From: JAHBWV01 sp964588385
GTDB taxonomy: Bacteria > Planctomycetota > Phycisphaerae > Phycisphaerales > UBA1924
Length of the DNA stretch: 64,000 nucleotides
Assembly: GCA_964588385.1 (NCBI GenBank)
Contig: CAZPPG010000011.1
Location: 14,560-78,559, forward strand
Reading direction: 5' to 3'
The notes under the pieces: model-generated
Databases searched by the model: none
The model's input: only the letters and a program-made list of their open reading frames with translations
Told to the model about the DNA's origin: nothing
Part shown: in pieces, positions 44,375 to 54,300 of the stretch
Layout: every line of letters begins with the position of its first letter
How positions within the stretch are numbered: position 1 is the stretch's first letter
Made by a program: the position numbers and the translations under genes

Positions 44375-45082
44375 TCACGGCTGCAGTCGCGACATCTCCC
44401 AGACTCCGCAACTCATCTCACCCGCCAGCGGCGTCAGACGCCGTGTCCACGCCGCGCGATCGTGCACCCGGCCCGGACCTGCAACCCACAACTCAACCCG
44501 CTCCGCCCACAGCCGATACCCGCCCCAGTGCCCCGGCCGCGGCACGTCCCCCTCGTTCCGCTCCAGCATCTCCGGCGTGATCCCGAATCGGGCCGCCGTC
44601 TGCCGCACGCGCTCCAGCATCGCCGCGCGCGACCCGATCGGACGACTCTGCTCACTCGCCCACGCCCCCAGCCGGCTCTCCAAGGGGCGCGACACGTAGT
44701 ACGCATCGCTCTCCGTGCTGGACGCCCTCTCGATCACACCCTCGATCCGCACCTGCCGATCCATCGCGTCCCAGTGCATCACGATCGCACCGCGCGGGTT
44801 CGCCTCGATCGCCTCGCCCTTGCGGCTCTGGTAGTTCGTAAAGAACATCACCCAGCCGCGCTCAACGCTCATCTCCTTGCACAGCACGATCCGGCACTGC
44901 GGCCGCCCCGCGCTGTCCACCGTCGCCAGCGACATCGCATTCGGATTCGGCTGCACCCTCCGCTCGTGCGCCTCCCGGAACCACGCCCCCACAATCGGCA
45001 TCGGATCCGCGGGCAATGCCTCCGGAAGCAGCTCCGTCGGTGCGAACCGGTCGACAAGGTCGCGCTGGTCAAAGTTACCCAT
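44375..45082 (-). CDS. pdxH: Pyridoxamine 5'-phosphate oxidase PdxH
   Basis: 235 residues from ATG 45082. FMN-dependent oxidase that makes pyridoxal 5'-phosphate. Motifs: NAMSLATVDSAGRPQCRIVL, FFTNYQSRKGEAIEANP, QVRIEGVIERAS, and WGGYRL near the end. It completes vitamin B6 synthesis together with pdxA at 55880. The 147 bases to dnaB hold both divergent promoters; no consensus was evident. Confidence 0.92.
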   Translation of the reverse strand: MGNFDQRDLVDRFAPTELLPEALPADPMPIVGAWFREAHERRVQPNPNAMSLATVDSAGRPQCRIVLCKEMSVERGWVMFFTNYQSRKGEAIEANPRGAIVMHWDAMDRQVRIEGVIERASSTESDAYYVSRPLESRLGAWASEQSRPIGSRAAMLERVRQTAARFGITPEMLERNEGDVPRPGHWGGYRLWAERVELWVAGPGRVHDRAAWTRRLTPLAGEMSCGVWEMSRLQP

Positions 45083-45229
45083 AGTGAACGGTACCCAGGT
45101 GGCACGCCGCGTGAGAGGGCGAACGCCCACCACACACGCGACAGGACAATCATTTCGAGCGTGGGCAAGCTGTCGATTCATCGACACCCCGGCCCCACGC
45201 GGCTACCTTCGACAGCGACGGAGCCACCC

Positions 45230-47017
45230 ATGCTGGAACAGACCGAACGAGGCAACCACGGACGAGACGGGCGGCGCCCACGCCCCGCGCCCATCGAAGT
45301 CCAGAAGCTCTTCGACCGCCTCCCCCCCCACTCGCCCGAAGCCGAGATGGCCCTCCTCGGCTCGATGATCCTCGACCCCAAGGTCATCGGCGAGGTCCTC
45401 CTCCAGGTCTCCTCACACGACGACTTCTACACCGAGGCCCACGGCGCGATCTTCCGCGTCATCGTCGATGTCTACGACCGCCACCAGTCCGGCGACCTTA
45501 TCCAGATCGTCGAGACCCTCCGCGGCGCCAACTCCCTCGACGCCGTGGGCGGCCCCGACTACCTCGTCCGACTCGCCGAAACCGTCCCCTCCGCCGTCAA
45601 CGCCACCCACTACGCCCGCATCGTCTCCGACCGCGCCCGCCTCCGCAAGCTCATCGGCGCCGCCGGACAGATCATCTACGACGCCTACCACGCCGGCGAC
45701 GCCGGCTCCGATGGCACCCGCGAAGTCCTCGACAAGGCCGAGATGGCCATCTTCAACATCGCCGAAAAGACCGAGAGCAGCGACCCGCAGAAACTCGCCG
45801 ACATCCTCGAGCAGGAGCTCCACCGCCTCGAACAGCTCGAAGGCAAGGGCATCTCCGGCCTCTCCACCGGATACGCCGATCTGGACGCCATGCTCTCCGG
45901 GCTCCAGGCTGGCGAGATGGTCATCATCGCCGCACGCCCCTCCATGGGAAAGACCGCCCTCGCCCTCAACCTCGCCGAACAGATCGCCCTCGGCGGCACC
46001 AGCGGCTCCGGCGCTCGCCCCCTCGGCAAGGTCCCCGTCGCCGTCTTCTCGCTCGAAATGTCCCGTGCCGCCATCGCCCAGCGCCTCCTCTCCGCCCGCT
46101 CCGGCGTCGACTCCCACAAACTCCGCCGCGGCCACTTCACCGGCAACGACTTCCAGCGTCTCTTCCAGGCCGCCGGCGAACTCGGCGATGCGCCCATCTA
46201 TATCGACGACACCCCGAACCTCACGGTCCTCGCCCTCCGCGCCCGCGCCCGACGCATGGCCGCCATGCACGGCATCAAGTGCATCATGATCGACTACCTC
46301 CAGTTGATGACCGCCCCCGGAGCCGCCCGAGAGAGCCGACAGGTCGAAGTCTCCACCATCTCCCGAGGCATCAAGGCCCTCGCCCGCGAACTCAGCGTCC
46401 CCGTCATCTGCCTCGCGCAGCTCAACCGAGGCACCGAGCTCCGCGACGGCAACCGCCCGCGCATGAGCGACCTCCGCGAGTCCGGCTCCATCGAGCAGGA
46501 TGCCGACGTCGTCGCGCTCCTCCATCGCGAGGAGTACTACCACACCCAGGACCCCGACTGGGCCGACGCCAACCGCGACAAGGTCGGCCTCGCCGAACTC
46601 ATCCTCGCCAAGCAGCGAAACGGCCCCACCGGCATCGTCAAGCTCACGTGGGACCCGTCCACCACACGCTTCAAGAACTACGCGGGCGGCTTCGAAGACC
46701 GCTACAACCCCCACGAACGCGAGGTCATCGTCCGCGCCACCGCGCCCGCCCAACGCTCACACGCGCCCTCACACACCCCCTCACACACACAGTCCACCTC
46801 GCACGCGCTCCCCTCGCCCCAACCCGCGCGTGACGTTGGCCCGACCGACGCGCCCCCGCCACCCCGCACCGGCTTCGCACCCGGCAAGAAGCAAGGCCCG
46901 CTTGGCGCCGAAGACCCGCGCTGGCGCGACGGTGGCGGCCCCAACGACCCACCCGACACCTCCCCCGATGACGAAGCCCCCTTCGACGACGTGGATACCT
47001 CCGACCTTCCCATCTGA
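45230..47017 (+). CDS. dnaB: Replicative DNA helicase DnaB
   Basis: 595 residues from ATG 45230, with GGAG six bases upstream. The N-terminal domain binds primase (PPHSPEAEMALLGSMILDP); the RecA-like core has Walker A RPSMGKT near residue 239, IMIDYLQLM (Walker B), and SIEQDADVV. A Pro/Thr/Ser-rich tail of about 100 residues follows the core and is longer than in E. coli. It unwinds DNA ahead of the replication fork. Longer frames upstream are excluded because they lack homology. Confidence 0.95.
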   Translation: MLEQTERGNHGRDGRRPRPAPIEVQKLFDRLPPHSPEAEMALLGSMILDPKVIGEVLLQVSSHDDFYTEAHGAIFRVIVDVYDRHQSGDLIQIVETLRGANSLDAVGGPDYLVRLAETVPSAVNATHYARIVSDRARLRKLIGAAGQIIYDAYHAGDAGSDGTREVLDKAEMAIFNIAEKTESSDPQKLADILEQELHRLEQLEGKGISGLSTGYADLDAMLSGLQAGEMVIIAARPSMGKTALALNLAEQIALGGTSGSGARPLGKVPVAVFSLEMSRAAIAQRLLSARSGVDSHKLRRGHFTGNDFQRLFQAAGELGDAPIYIDDTPNLTVLALRARARRMAAMHGIKCIMIDYLQLMTAPGAARESRQVEVSTISRGIKALARELSVPVICLAQLNRGTELRDGNRPRMSDLRESGSIEQDADVVALLHREEYYHTQDPDWADANRDKVGLAELILAKQRNGPTGIVKLTWDPSTTRFKNYAGGFEDRYNPHEREVIVRATAPAQRSHAPSHTPSHTQSTSHALPSPQPARDVGPTDAPPPPRTGFAPGKKQGPLGAEDPRWRDGGGPNDPPDTSPDDEAPFDDVDTSDLPI

Positions 47018-47071
47018 CCAACTCTTGAGCAGGCCCAACTCTTGAACAGGCGCGTTCTGCCGCCTTCGTGT

Positions 47072-47103
47072 CACTGGCTGTTTATCAGCCAGTGCTCTTG
47101 TCT
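47072..47103 (+). terminator. Hairpin terminator between dnaB and the helicase gene
   Basis: CACTGGCTG (47072-47080), loop TTTAT, CAGCCAGTG (47086-47094), then CTCTTGTCTTTC. The nine-base-pair stem is perfect and the following run is T-rich on the plus strand. It may serve both convergent genes. A close relative with the same loop-side bases occurs at 57034-57056, so it may also be a dispersed repeat. Confidence 0.6.
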
Positions 47104-47123
47104 TTCTCTGTCTCTCCGCCCCT

Positions 47124-50100
47124 TCACTTTCCAATCGCTTCCCGCACCGCCTTCAACAGCCGCTCGCGCTCGCGCCCCGGGCTCTTGAACCAGTCCAGCG
47201 ACCAGATGCGATGGATCCTCCACCCCAGCCGCTCCAGCACCTCCTGGCGCAGCCGATCCCGATCCCGCGCTGACGCGCTCGAGTGGTACGTCGCCCCATC
47301 ACACTCGATCCCCAGCACGAACTCCCCCGCCTTCGTCGGATGCCGCACCGCGATGTCGATGAAGTAGCCGCCCACGCCCACCTGCGGCTCGGCATCAAAC
47401 CCCGCCTCGCGCAGCGCGCCCGCCACCGACGCCTCAAACTCGCTCTCCGGCTCCCTTGCCGTCTCCCGCGCGCTCGCCCCCATCCCCGCGCCGATCACGC
47501 CGGACTTCGCGAACGCCAGATACCCCTTGAGCGCGCGCGCTCCCCAGCTCGACGTCTCGTCCGCGCGAATCTCCCCCGGATCCATGCTCGTGAACACCAC
47601 CGTGTGGCACTTGCTCCGCGTGTAGAGCACATTCAACCGCCGGTGCCCGCCCTGGTTGTTGATCGGCCCGAACCGCTGGAAGAACGCGCCCCGCTCATCC
47701 TTTCCATACACCGTGGAGATGAAGATCGCGTCCCGCTCATCCCCCTGCACGTTCTCCAAGTTCTTCACAAAGAACGGCTCGAGCGTCCCATCCCGCTGCT
47801 TCCGCCACGCCTCAAACTCCGCGTTCTCCGATGCCAGCCGATCGATCTCCAGCATGATCCGTTCTGTCTGCCGCTGGTTCAACGCCACCAAACCCAGCGA
47901 TCGCTCCGGATGCCGCTTCACATACGCCACCGCCTCCTCCGCGATCCGCCGCGCCTCGACCGGGTTCACCCCCCGTCCGCCGTACACGCCCTCCTCCACG
48001 CGCACGTACCGCACGCCGTAGTCCTCGTGCTCATGATGTGGCGACGGAAACACCACAAGTTCCCCGTCGTAGAACTCTCGATTGGAATATGCGATCAGCG
48101 AAGCGTGCCGCGAGCGATAGTGCCACTTCAATCGCCGGATCGGCCGCAGCGTCGCCATCCCCTGATCCAGAATCGACTGCTCATCGGCCGCGGAGCCCTG
48201 GCTCTCCTCGTCCGGCGTCGCGTCCGTCCCCATGAAGAACGCCGTCGGAGGCAACTGCTTGGGATCGCCCACGATCACCACCTGCGCCCCACGCGCGATC
48301 GCCCCGATCGCGTCCTCCGGCCTCATCTGCGACGCCTCATCCATGATCACCAGGTCAAACGTGATCGACCCCGGCTTCAGGTACTGCGCCACCGACAAGG
48401 GCGACATCATGAAGCACGGCATCAACTGCTGCACTGCGCCGCCCGCCCGGTCCAGCACATCCCGAAGCGCCGTCGGCGTCCGAGGCGTCGCCGCCACGTG
48501 CTCCACCAGCGCAAGCCCGGTCCACTGCTTCTTCGGGCCCGAGTCCGACCCCGCATCGACCCTGCGCGCCGCAAGCGTGGACGCGATCTGCCGCTGTCGA
48601 ATGGACAGCACCCTGCGATCCAGCTCTCGAAACCGCGCACGGTGCGACTCGTGCCGCTCGCCTGTGAACCTCTGGAGCGCGGGGCTCCGCGCCATCAGAT
48701 GACGCACCAGACTCTGATAGATCGTCCGGCCCGCGGCGTCCGCGAGCCCCTCCAGCGTCGGCCGCGCCTTCTCCACCACCTCGATCACCGGCCCCAGGCC
48801 CTCACCCTCCGCGTCCTCCCGCGCCCGCAGCGCATCGCACAACTGCTGGAGCAACTCCGGAACCGCCGCGCACGCCGCAGCCCGCGCCGCGATCACGCGC
48901 GCCGGCGCATCCAGGACGCCCTCCCCCCGAGGCACACCCACCCATGCCGACGCATCCACCACCGTCACCTTCGCCAGTGCATCCAGTGCCTCGCGCCACG
49001 TCCCCATCTCGCCCCTCACCCGCGCCGCAATCCCGCGCACCTGCGCCGCTCGCTCCGCCACCCGTTCACCGAGCACCCACGCCCTCAGCTCGGGCGCAAT
49101 CCCGCTCTTCTCCACCGCGCTCACAAAGGCGACGCCGGTCCGCAATCTCTCGAACACCTGATCCGCCGCCATCGCACCGGCCGCTCGCACCCGGTCCGCC
49201 GATCCGCGCAGAAGGAAGTCCACGAGCAGCAGCGCGCCAGGATCGCTGCCGATCCCACGCACGCGTGCCGCCCACTCCACGACCGCTCGCGCCGCCCCCG
49301 TCTCCGTCGTCGCGCCGCTGAATGTCGACCCGAGAAGGGCCCGTGCGTCCGCATCTTCCGCGAACCGCTTCCATCCTTCGACATGCGCAGCCAGCTCCTC
49401 CATCGCATCCGCCTGCGCTGCTCGCGTGAGCGCGCCCTCGCCCCTGCGGATCCCCTTGAAATACCCGCGAGCCTTCCACCACGCCGGGCTCAACCACGGC
49501 AACGCCGGCGCGCCCCGCAGCGCCCGCCCGTGCTGACGCAGCATGTGGGCATCCAACCCCTCGATCCTGTACGCAGCGCCCCATCGCTCCCTCTCCTCAC
49601 GCAATCGTGCGGCCTCGCGCTCCACCCTCTGCATCACGGCTGCCGCGCCCGCCTGCACCAGCGCCTCGGTTCGCGCCGCCAGCACCTCGTCCGTCGCCTC
49701 CCCGGCCGCCTCCAGCGCACCCACGATCGCCCGCTCACCCGCCACCGTCCCCGCAACCTCACGCGCCATCCCCGTCGTCGCACAGAACCGCATCACCAGC
49801 GACGCCACCGCCGCCGCCCCGGGATCTCCATCCGCCGATGCGTCCCCAACCACCGCCCGCTGCAACCCCCGCGGCACATCCGGCCACTCCACCGCTTCGG
49901 TGAGCGCCTCCATCGCAACCACGCTCGGGGCCTCCCACCCCGTCATCGCACGAACCTCTCCCTCCAGCATCGCCGCCGCTGCCGCGGGACGCTCGAACGC
50001 GCCCATTCGCCGGGCCACATCCGACGCGCCCATCGCATCCAGCGACGCCGTCGCCACGCCGAACCACGGACACCGCTTCGCTGCGCCGTACTCTCGCGCG

Positions 50101-51875
50101 AGCTCTCCCCACGCCCGTTCCACTCTCCCCGCCGTCGCCACAACACGCCCCACGTCAGCGTCCGTCATCCCCTCGACGCCCTTGATCGCAACCTCATCGA
50201 TCTCGGGCGCAAGCCACCCCGTCCGCTCCCGCGCGCTCGTGCACTTCCAGAGGAGGCGCTGCGTGGTGAACGACATCGCCCCCGCCGCCGCACCCATCGC
50301 CGCCACGCACTCTCCCAGTTCCTTCGCCTCAACCCCAAGGTGATCCAGCGTCGCCCGAAGATCCCGCTCCGCGCCCGGCTCCGGCTTCATCGCGAGCCGC
50401 CTGGCAAACGCCCCGAACACCTCGCGCCGCCCCGCCTTCGTCGAGTGAAGTTCCAGGCAGAACACCCCGAGCCCCGCATCATCCAGCCGCTTCTTCACCA
50501 CGGAGAGCGCGGCCATCTTCTCCGCCACAAACAGCACCCGCTTCCCATTCGCCAGCGCGCCCGCGATGATGTTCGTGATCGTCTGCGACTTTCCCGTCCC
50601 GGGCGGCCCCTCGATCACCATGCTCCGTCCAGCGAGCGCGCGCCCGATCGCCTCCGCCTGCGAAGAGTCCGCGTCCGCGATCAGGGGCAGCTGCAGCTCA
50701 TCAAGCGGCGTCGGCTGTCCCGGCTCCGTGTCGCTCGCCGCATCGGCGTCGCCCCCGCCCGCGATCAGCCTCGTCAGAATCCCGTTCCCGTCCAGCGCGA
50801 TCGCGCCCGTCCACCGCGCCCGATCCAGATCGTGATACATCGAGATCCGCGCGAAGCTGAACAGGCCCAGCGTCATCCACCGCCGCACCCGCCACCCCTT
50901 CATCGGCGCGATCACCTCCGCGACGCGCGCCATGTACGCGTCCGGCGTCTCTTCTTCGCGCACCTCCGGCAGCGCCATGCCGAAATCCCGTTTCAATCGC
51001 TCCGCCAGCGCGACATTCCCCTGCGCCCCATCCCCCACACTCGCCACGAAGTGCTTCCGCTTCCCGCGCACGATGTCGTAGTCAATCTCCAGCGGATACA
51101 GCATCAGCGGCGCGTGCATCGGCGTCTCGCTGGATGCCTCCTCGTACCACTCCAGAAACCCGAACACACAGAACAGCGGATTCACGCCCGACTCGCTGAT
51201 CGACAAGCGCGCATGCTCGCGGATCGACGACAGCGTCCGCTCCATCTCCTCCTCAAACAGCAACGTCTGCACCACGTTGTCCCCGTGGTGCGCTCGCGCC
51301 GTCCCCTCCCCGCCTCTCGTTTCCCCCTCCAACCCATCCGGCCCCGCCGGTAGCGCCAGATCGAACGACGGATCAAGCCCCAGCCGCTTGGCCACATCCG
51401 CCGCCGTGCTCACCGGCGCATCCCTTCTCGCCACCATCCCCAGTTTCTCGCGCACCCGCGTACGCAGCTCCCTCTCCGCCCGCGCCAGCGCCTTCTCGCT
51501 CGCCGCCTCCCCCTCCCCGCCAACCCGTCCGCCGCCCTCCGCGCCTCCCGCAATCGCTCGCAGATACACCTCATCATCCAGTCGCGCCGTCTCTAACGCC
51601 CGCCGGAACGCCGGCGCCTTCTCATCCTCCGGCTCATCATCCGGCTCGCCGATCGACTTGAACCTCAGGACCGACTCCCCCTCCAGCTTCTGGAACAACT
51701 GGTCGGGAATCTCATCAATGACGCGCAGCGACCGCCTTGTCCGTCCATGCCGGAAGTTCAAGAGCGGATTCCGCCCCGTCAGATCCAGCAACCTTCGGCG
51801 CAGCGCATCGATCGAGCCCGTAAAGAATGGGTCCGACCCTAACCCCTCGCCCTGTCCTGTCGTGTGTGCAGCCAT
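47124..51875 (-). CDS. DUF4011-type superfamily 1 helicase with C-terminal Vsr-like nuclease
   Basis: 1583 residues. DUF4011 region first (LRRRLLDLTGRNPLLNF, about 25-40). The SF1 helicase core has Walker A VIEGPPGTGKSQTITN (about 415-430), DEAS Walker B (DLVIMDEAS, about 1175), VGDPKQLPP and the C-terminal YTRSKCHTVVF. A PD-(D/E)XK nuclease of the Vsr/DUF559 style ends it (about 1485-1575: FIDIAV, GIECDGATYH, GWRIHRIWS). The combination is known from bacterial anti-phage defence. It stands alone, without a methyltransferase partner. Confidence 0.85.
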   Translation of the reverse strand: MAAHTTGQGEGLGSDPFFTGSIDALRRRLLDLTGRNPLLNFRHGRTRRSLRVIDEIPDQLFQKLEGESVLRFKSIGEPDDEPEDEKAPAFRRALETARLDDEVYLRAIAGGAEGGGRVGGEGEAASEKALARAERELRTRVREKLGMVARRDAPVSTAADVAKRLGLDPSFDLALPAGPDGLEGETRGGEGTARAHHGDNVVQTLLFEEEMERTLSSIREHARLSISESGVNPLFCVFGFLEWYEEASSETPMHAPLMLYPLEIDYDIVRGKRKHFVASVGDGAQGNVALAERLKRDFGMALPEVREEETPDAYMARVAEVIAPMKGWRVRRWMTLGLFSFARISMYHDLDRARWTGAIALDGNGILTRLIAGGGDADAASDTEPGQPTPLDELQLPLIADADSSQAEAIGRALAGRSMVIEGPPGTGKSQTITNIIAGALANGKRVLFVAEKMAALSVVKKRLDDAGLGVFCLELHSTKAGRREVFGAFARRLAMKPEPGAERDLRATLDHLGVEAKELGECVAAMGAAAGAMSFTTQRLLWKCTSARERTGWLAPEIDEVAIKGVEGMTDADVGRVVATAGRVERAWGELAREYGAAKRCPWFGVATASLDAMGASDVARRMGAFERPAAAAAMLEGEVRAMTGWEAPSVVAMEALTEAVEWPDVPRGLQRAVVGDASADGDPGAAAVASLVMRFCATTGMAREVAGTVAGERAIVGALEAAGEATDEVLAARTEALVQAGAAAVMQRVEREAARLREERERWGAAYRIEGLDAHMLRQHGRALRGAPALPWLSPAWWKARGYFKGIRRGEGALTRAAQADAMEELAAHVEGWKRFAEDADARALLGSTFSGATTETGAARAVVEWAARVRGIGSDPGALLLVDFLLRGSADRVRAAGAMAADQVFERLRTGVAFVSAVEKSGIAPELRAWVLGERVAERAAQVRGIAARVRGEMGTWREALDALAKVTVVDASAWVGVPRGEGVLDAPARVIAARAAACAAVPELLQQLCDALRAREDAEGEGLGPVIEVVEKARPTLEGLADAAGRTIYQSLVRHLMARSPALQRFTGERHESHRARFRELDRRVLSIRQRQIASTLAARRVDAGSDSGPKKQWTGLALVEHVAATPRTPTALRDVLDRAGGAVQQLMPCFMMSPLSVAQYLKPGSITFDLVIMDEASQMRPEDAIGAIARGAQVVIVGDPKQLPPTAFFMGTDATPDEESQGSAADEQSILDQGMATLRPIRRLKWHYRSRHASLIAYSNREFYDGELVVFPSPHHEHEDYGVRYVRVEEGVYGGRGVNPVEARRIAEEAVAYVKRHPERSLGLVALNQRQTERIMLEIDRLASENAEFEAWRKQRDGTLEPFFVKNLENVQGDERDAIFISTVYGKDERGAFFQRFGPINNQGGHRRLNVLYTRSKCHTVVFTSMDPGEIRADETSSWGARALKGYLAFAKSGVIGAGMGASARETAREPESEFEASVAGALREAGFDAEPQVGVGGYFIDIAVRHPTKAGEFVLGIECDGATYHSSASARDRDRLRQEVLERLGWRIHRIWSLDWFKSPGRERERLLKAVREAIGK

Positions 51876-51948
51876 GGGGTCGGAGTGTACCGACGCCCCG
51901 GCCTCTCACCCCGCCCCTTGCCCCCTCCGCCCCCTTTCCCCTGTCTCT

Positions 51949-52791
51949 CTACCCCTTCACCATCAGCGTCTCATTCACCGACTCCGACCGCTCCACCCGC
52001 TCCGACACGCAATCAGGCAGCATCAGCGTCATCCGCGCCGGCGCCTTCAACTCAATCTCCCCGCTCAACTCGTGCTTGCCCTGCCGATACGCCGACGCCC
52101 AGTCGACCTGGAACGTCCCGACCGGCAGCCCACGCTTGGACACCAACTGATCCCCGCGATGCCGCACCCACCGCACCATCGCCGCGATCTCCACCTGCAC
52201 CGGCTGCCCCTGCGCATCGTGCGCCACCGCCACCGGCTGATGAATCACCCCAAACGCGCCCGGCTGGCACCGGAACGCAAAGTGCACATCCCGCGCACCC
52301 TTGTGGCTGAAAAACGCCCCCTTCGGCGGCCGAATGTGAATCACCACCTCGCACTCACCCTCAAACCGATTCTGGTAATACAGCGACAACTCCGCGAACT
52401 GCACCGCATGATTCCCCGCTCCCACGCGGCTGCCCGACATCGCGTTCATGCTCCCCGTCCCGCTCCCCCCCGACATGCCCCCCGCCGCGCCACCCGCCTT
52501 CGCAAACGTCACCCAGAACACCCGCAGAAAGCACAGGCCGTCCAGCTCAAAGAACTTCCCGCACCCCCTGTGCGAGAGACGGTCCGGCATAGTGTCCTCC
52601 AGCAGATACACGTACGCCAGGCACGCCGCCAGCATCAGGATCGCCGCCAGCGACGCATATCGGTGCGTTGCCGTCGACGGCGGCAGGTGCTCCAGCGACG
52701 GGAACGCCGCCACGCACACCCACGCGAACACGCCCCACAACAGCGCGAACGCAAACACCACGGTCAGAATCGCATTGCGACGCTCGTGCAT
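51949..52791 (-). CDS. Membrane protein with beta-rich extracytoplasmic domain, unknown
   Basis: 280 residues from ATG 52791. Two N-terminal membrane helices (about 8-30 and 44-63) enclose a short loop. The remainder is beta-rich and probably soluble, with a Gly/Ser-rich insert (GGAAGGMSGGSGTGS, about 100-115). No family recognised. It sits just downstream of the defence helicase gene on the same strand; the 73 bases between them are pyrimidine-rich. Confidence 0.65.
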   Translation of the reverse strand: MHERRNAILTVVFAFALLWGVFAWVCVAAFPSLEHLPPSTATHRYASLAAILMLAACLAYVYLLEDTMPDRLSHRGCGKFFELDGLCFLRVFWVTFAKAGGAAGGMSGGSGTGSMNAMSGSRVGAGNHAVQFAELSLYYQNRFEGECEVVIHIRPPKGAFFSHKGARDVHFAFRCQPGAFGVIHQPVAVAHDAQGQPVQVEIAAMVRWVRHRGDQLVSKRGLPVGTFQVDWASAYRQGKHELSGEIELKAPARMTLMLPDCVSERVERSESVNETLMVKG

Positions 52792-53116
52792 GACGGCCTC
52801 CGGGCTCTCGCTCCCGGGGCTCTCCACACTCGCGCGGCGGCCACTCTCGCAACACACACGCCGCGCCAATGCCGAGCCGCCCCAGGGAGCGTTCGGGCAC
52901 AGTCCACGTGCGTCCCGACATGTGTCTGACCGGACCTTCGCGGAACCGCCCATCGGGCCGACCGCCCACACCAGACACGCGCCGGGGCTCAAAACCCATC
53001 ATCGGGTCAGGGCGGCTCTCGCCGCCACAACCCAAACCGCCTGCACCCACAGCATACCAGAACCGCCCCCCAACCGGACCCACCGGCCGTCGATTTTCGG
53101 CCCTCGCTGGCTCGCC

Positions 53117-53155
53117 CCAAAAGCAAGAACGCCCCGACACTCCGCCGGGGCGTTC
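53117..53155 (-). terminator. Terminator of the TPR-alphaCTD gene
   Basis: On the minus strand GAACGCCCCG pairs with CGGGGCGTTC (53127-53136 and 53146-53155) across a nine-base loop, then TTGCTTTTGG. It follows the stop at 53180 by 24 bases. The rest of the 388-base gap up to 52792 contains no gene. Confidence 0.8.
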
Positions 53156-53179
53156 CAGAGTCTCGATATCTCAGCGAAC

Positions 53180-54112
53180 TCAGGCGTCCAGGGCCCGCAG
53201 CGACAGGCCGTTCTCGGCAAGCCGCTCCTTCACCTCGGTCAGTGATGTGGCGCCGAAGTTCTTGACGCCCATCAGCTCCGCCTCGGTGTGGCTCGCCAGG
53301 TCCCCCAGCGAGTGGATGTTGAGCAGTTGCAGCGCCTTGCGGGCACGCACGGAAAGCTGCAGGTCCGACACGGGCTTCGCCATGACCGCCTCGCGCCCGG
53401 AGCCCTTGAGCTGCTCCATGATCTGGCGCCGTGCCGCCCGGTGCGCATCCTCAAGGCCCTGACCCAGACGCAGCCCCTTCACCTGGAGCATCTTCCGGAT
53501 CTCAACCAGCGACGACTCACCGAAGTTCTTGTACGCCAGGAGCTCCGCCTCCGTGATCCGGAGCAGATCGCCCAGCGTTCGGATGTTCATCTTCTTCAGG
53601 CACGTACGCGCCCGCACCGACAACTCAAAGTCCGTCACGGGCGTGTCGTAGAGAGCCCGACGCTTCATCACGTCGCGCGTGTCCTCCTCCTCGATCACCA
53701 TCTCCCGAGCCGCCTGGATGTCCTTCATGTACAGGCGCGCACGCGGATGATTCGGGTTCGTCTCCAGCACCTGCCGGAGGCACCGCTCCGCACGCACATA
53801 ATCGCCCTGATCCTCGTACATCACCGCCAGATTGATCAGCGCGTTGATCGCCGCCGGCGGCCTCTCGCACACCGTCTCATACAGCGAAATCGCCTCGTCT
53901 TCTTCACCCATCTGGTCCAGCAGGTACGCGAGCTGGAACATCGCATCCACGTTCGTCGCGTCCGCCGCCAGCGCGCGCCGGTACTCCGCCACCGCGCCCG
54001 GCTTGTCGCCGTTCAAGGCAATCTGCTCCGCGGCTCTCACGTGCTTCACGGCCTGCTCGGCGTTCTTCGCCCCGCCCGCCCCGATGACCATGTCCATCGC
54101 GCTGTTGCTCAT
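53180..54112 (-). CDS. TPR protein with two RNA polymerase alpha C-terminal domains
   Basis: 310 residues from ATG 54112. Two to three TPR repeats (about 17-135) come first, then two tandem alphaCTD modules at about 158-217 and 247-307. Both keep the DNA-contact Arg (R167 and R256, equal to E. coli alpha R265) in SVRAR and the NFG...SL helix-hairpin segment. The first also keeps the Cys and Lys of the determinant (TCLK); the second has KALQ. There is no alpha N-terminal domain, so it is not a polymerase subunit. Transcription regulation is likely, but the target is unknown. Confidence 0.85.
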   Translation of the reverse strand: MSNSAMDMVIGAGGAKNAEQAVKHVRAAEQIALNGDKPGAVAEYRRALAADATNVDAMFQLAYLLDQMGEEDEAISLYETVCERPPAAINALINLAVMYEDQGDYVRAERCLRQVLETNPNHPRARLYMKDIQAAREMVIEEEDTRDVMKRRALYDTPVTDFELSVRARTCLKKMNIRTLGDLLRITEAELLAYKNFGESSLVEIRKMLQVKGLRLGQGLEDAHRAARRQIMEQLKGSGREAVMAKPVSDLQLSVRARKALQLLNIHSLGDLASHTEAELMGVKNFGATSLTEVKERLAENGLSLRALDA

Positions 54113-54300
54113 ATCAACACGTACTCCAAGCCGCACCCGCCTCAGGCCGCCATCCACCTGCCACTCGAGGGCCAACCAATCTTGGCCAACCACAACTGGA
54201 TTGACGGCCCGATCCCTCGGGCGCGAGAGAGACTATAGGTACACCCCGAGCACACCAGCCACCCCCGTAGCCCGCCCAGTCCCTATCAAACTCCTTCCAA

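Noticed and set aside
44462..45229. N-terminal extension of dnaB
   Set aside because: It overlaps pdxH on the other strand and is Arg/His/Pro-rich; family homology begins just after ATG 45230.
47283..51353. A 1356-codon open frame on the plus strand
   Set aside because: It is antisense to the helicase-nuclease gene, composed almost entirely of Arg, Pro and His, and has no domain; it arises from the third-position GC bias of the real gene.
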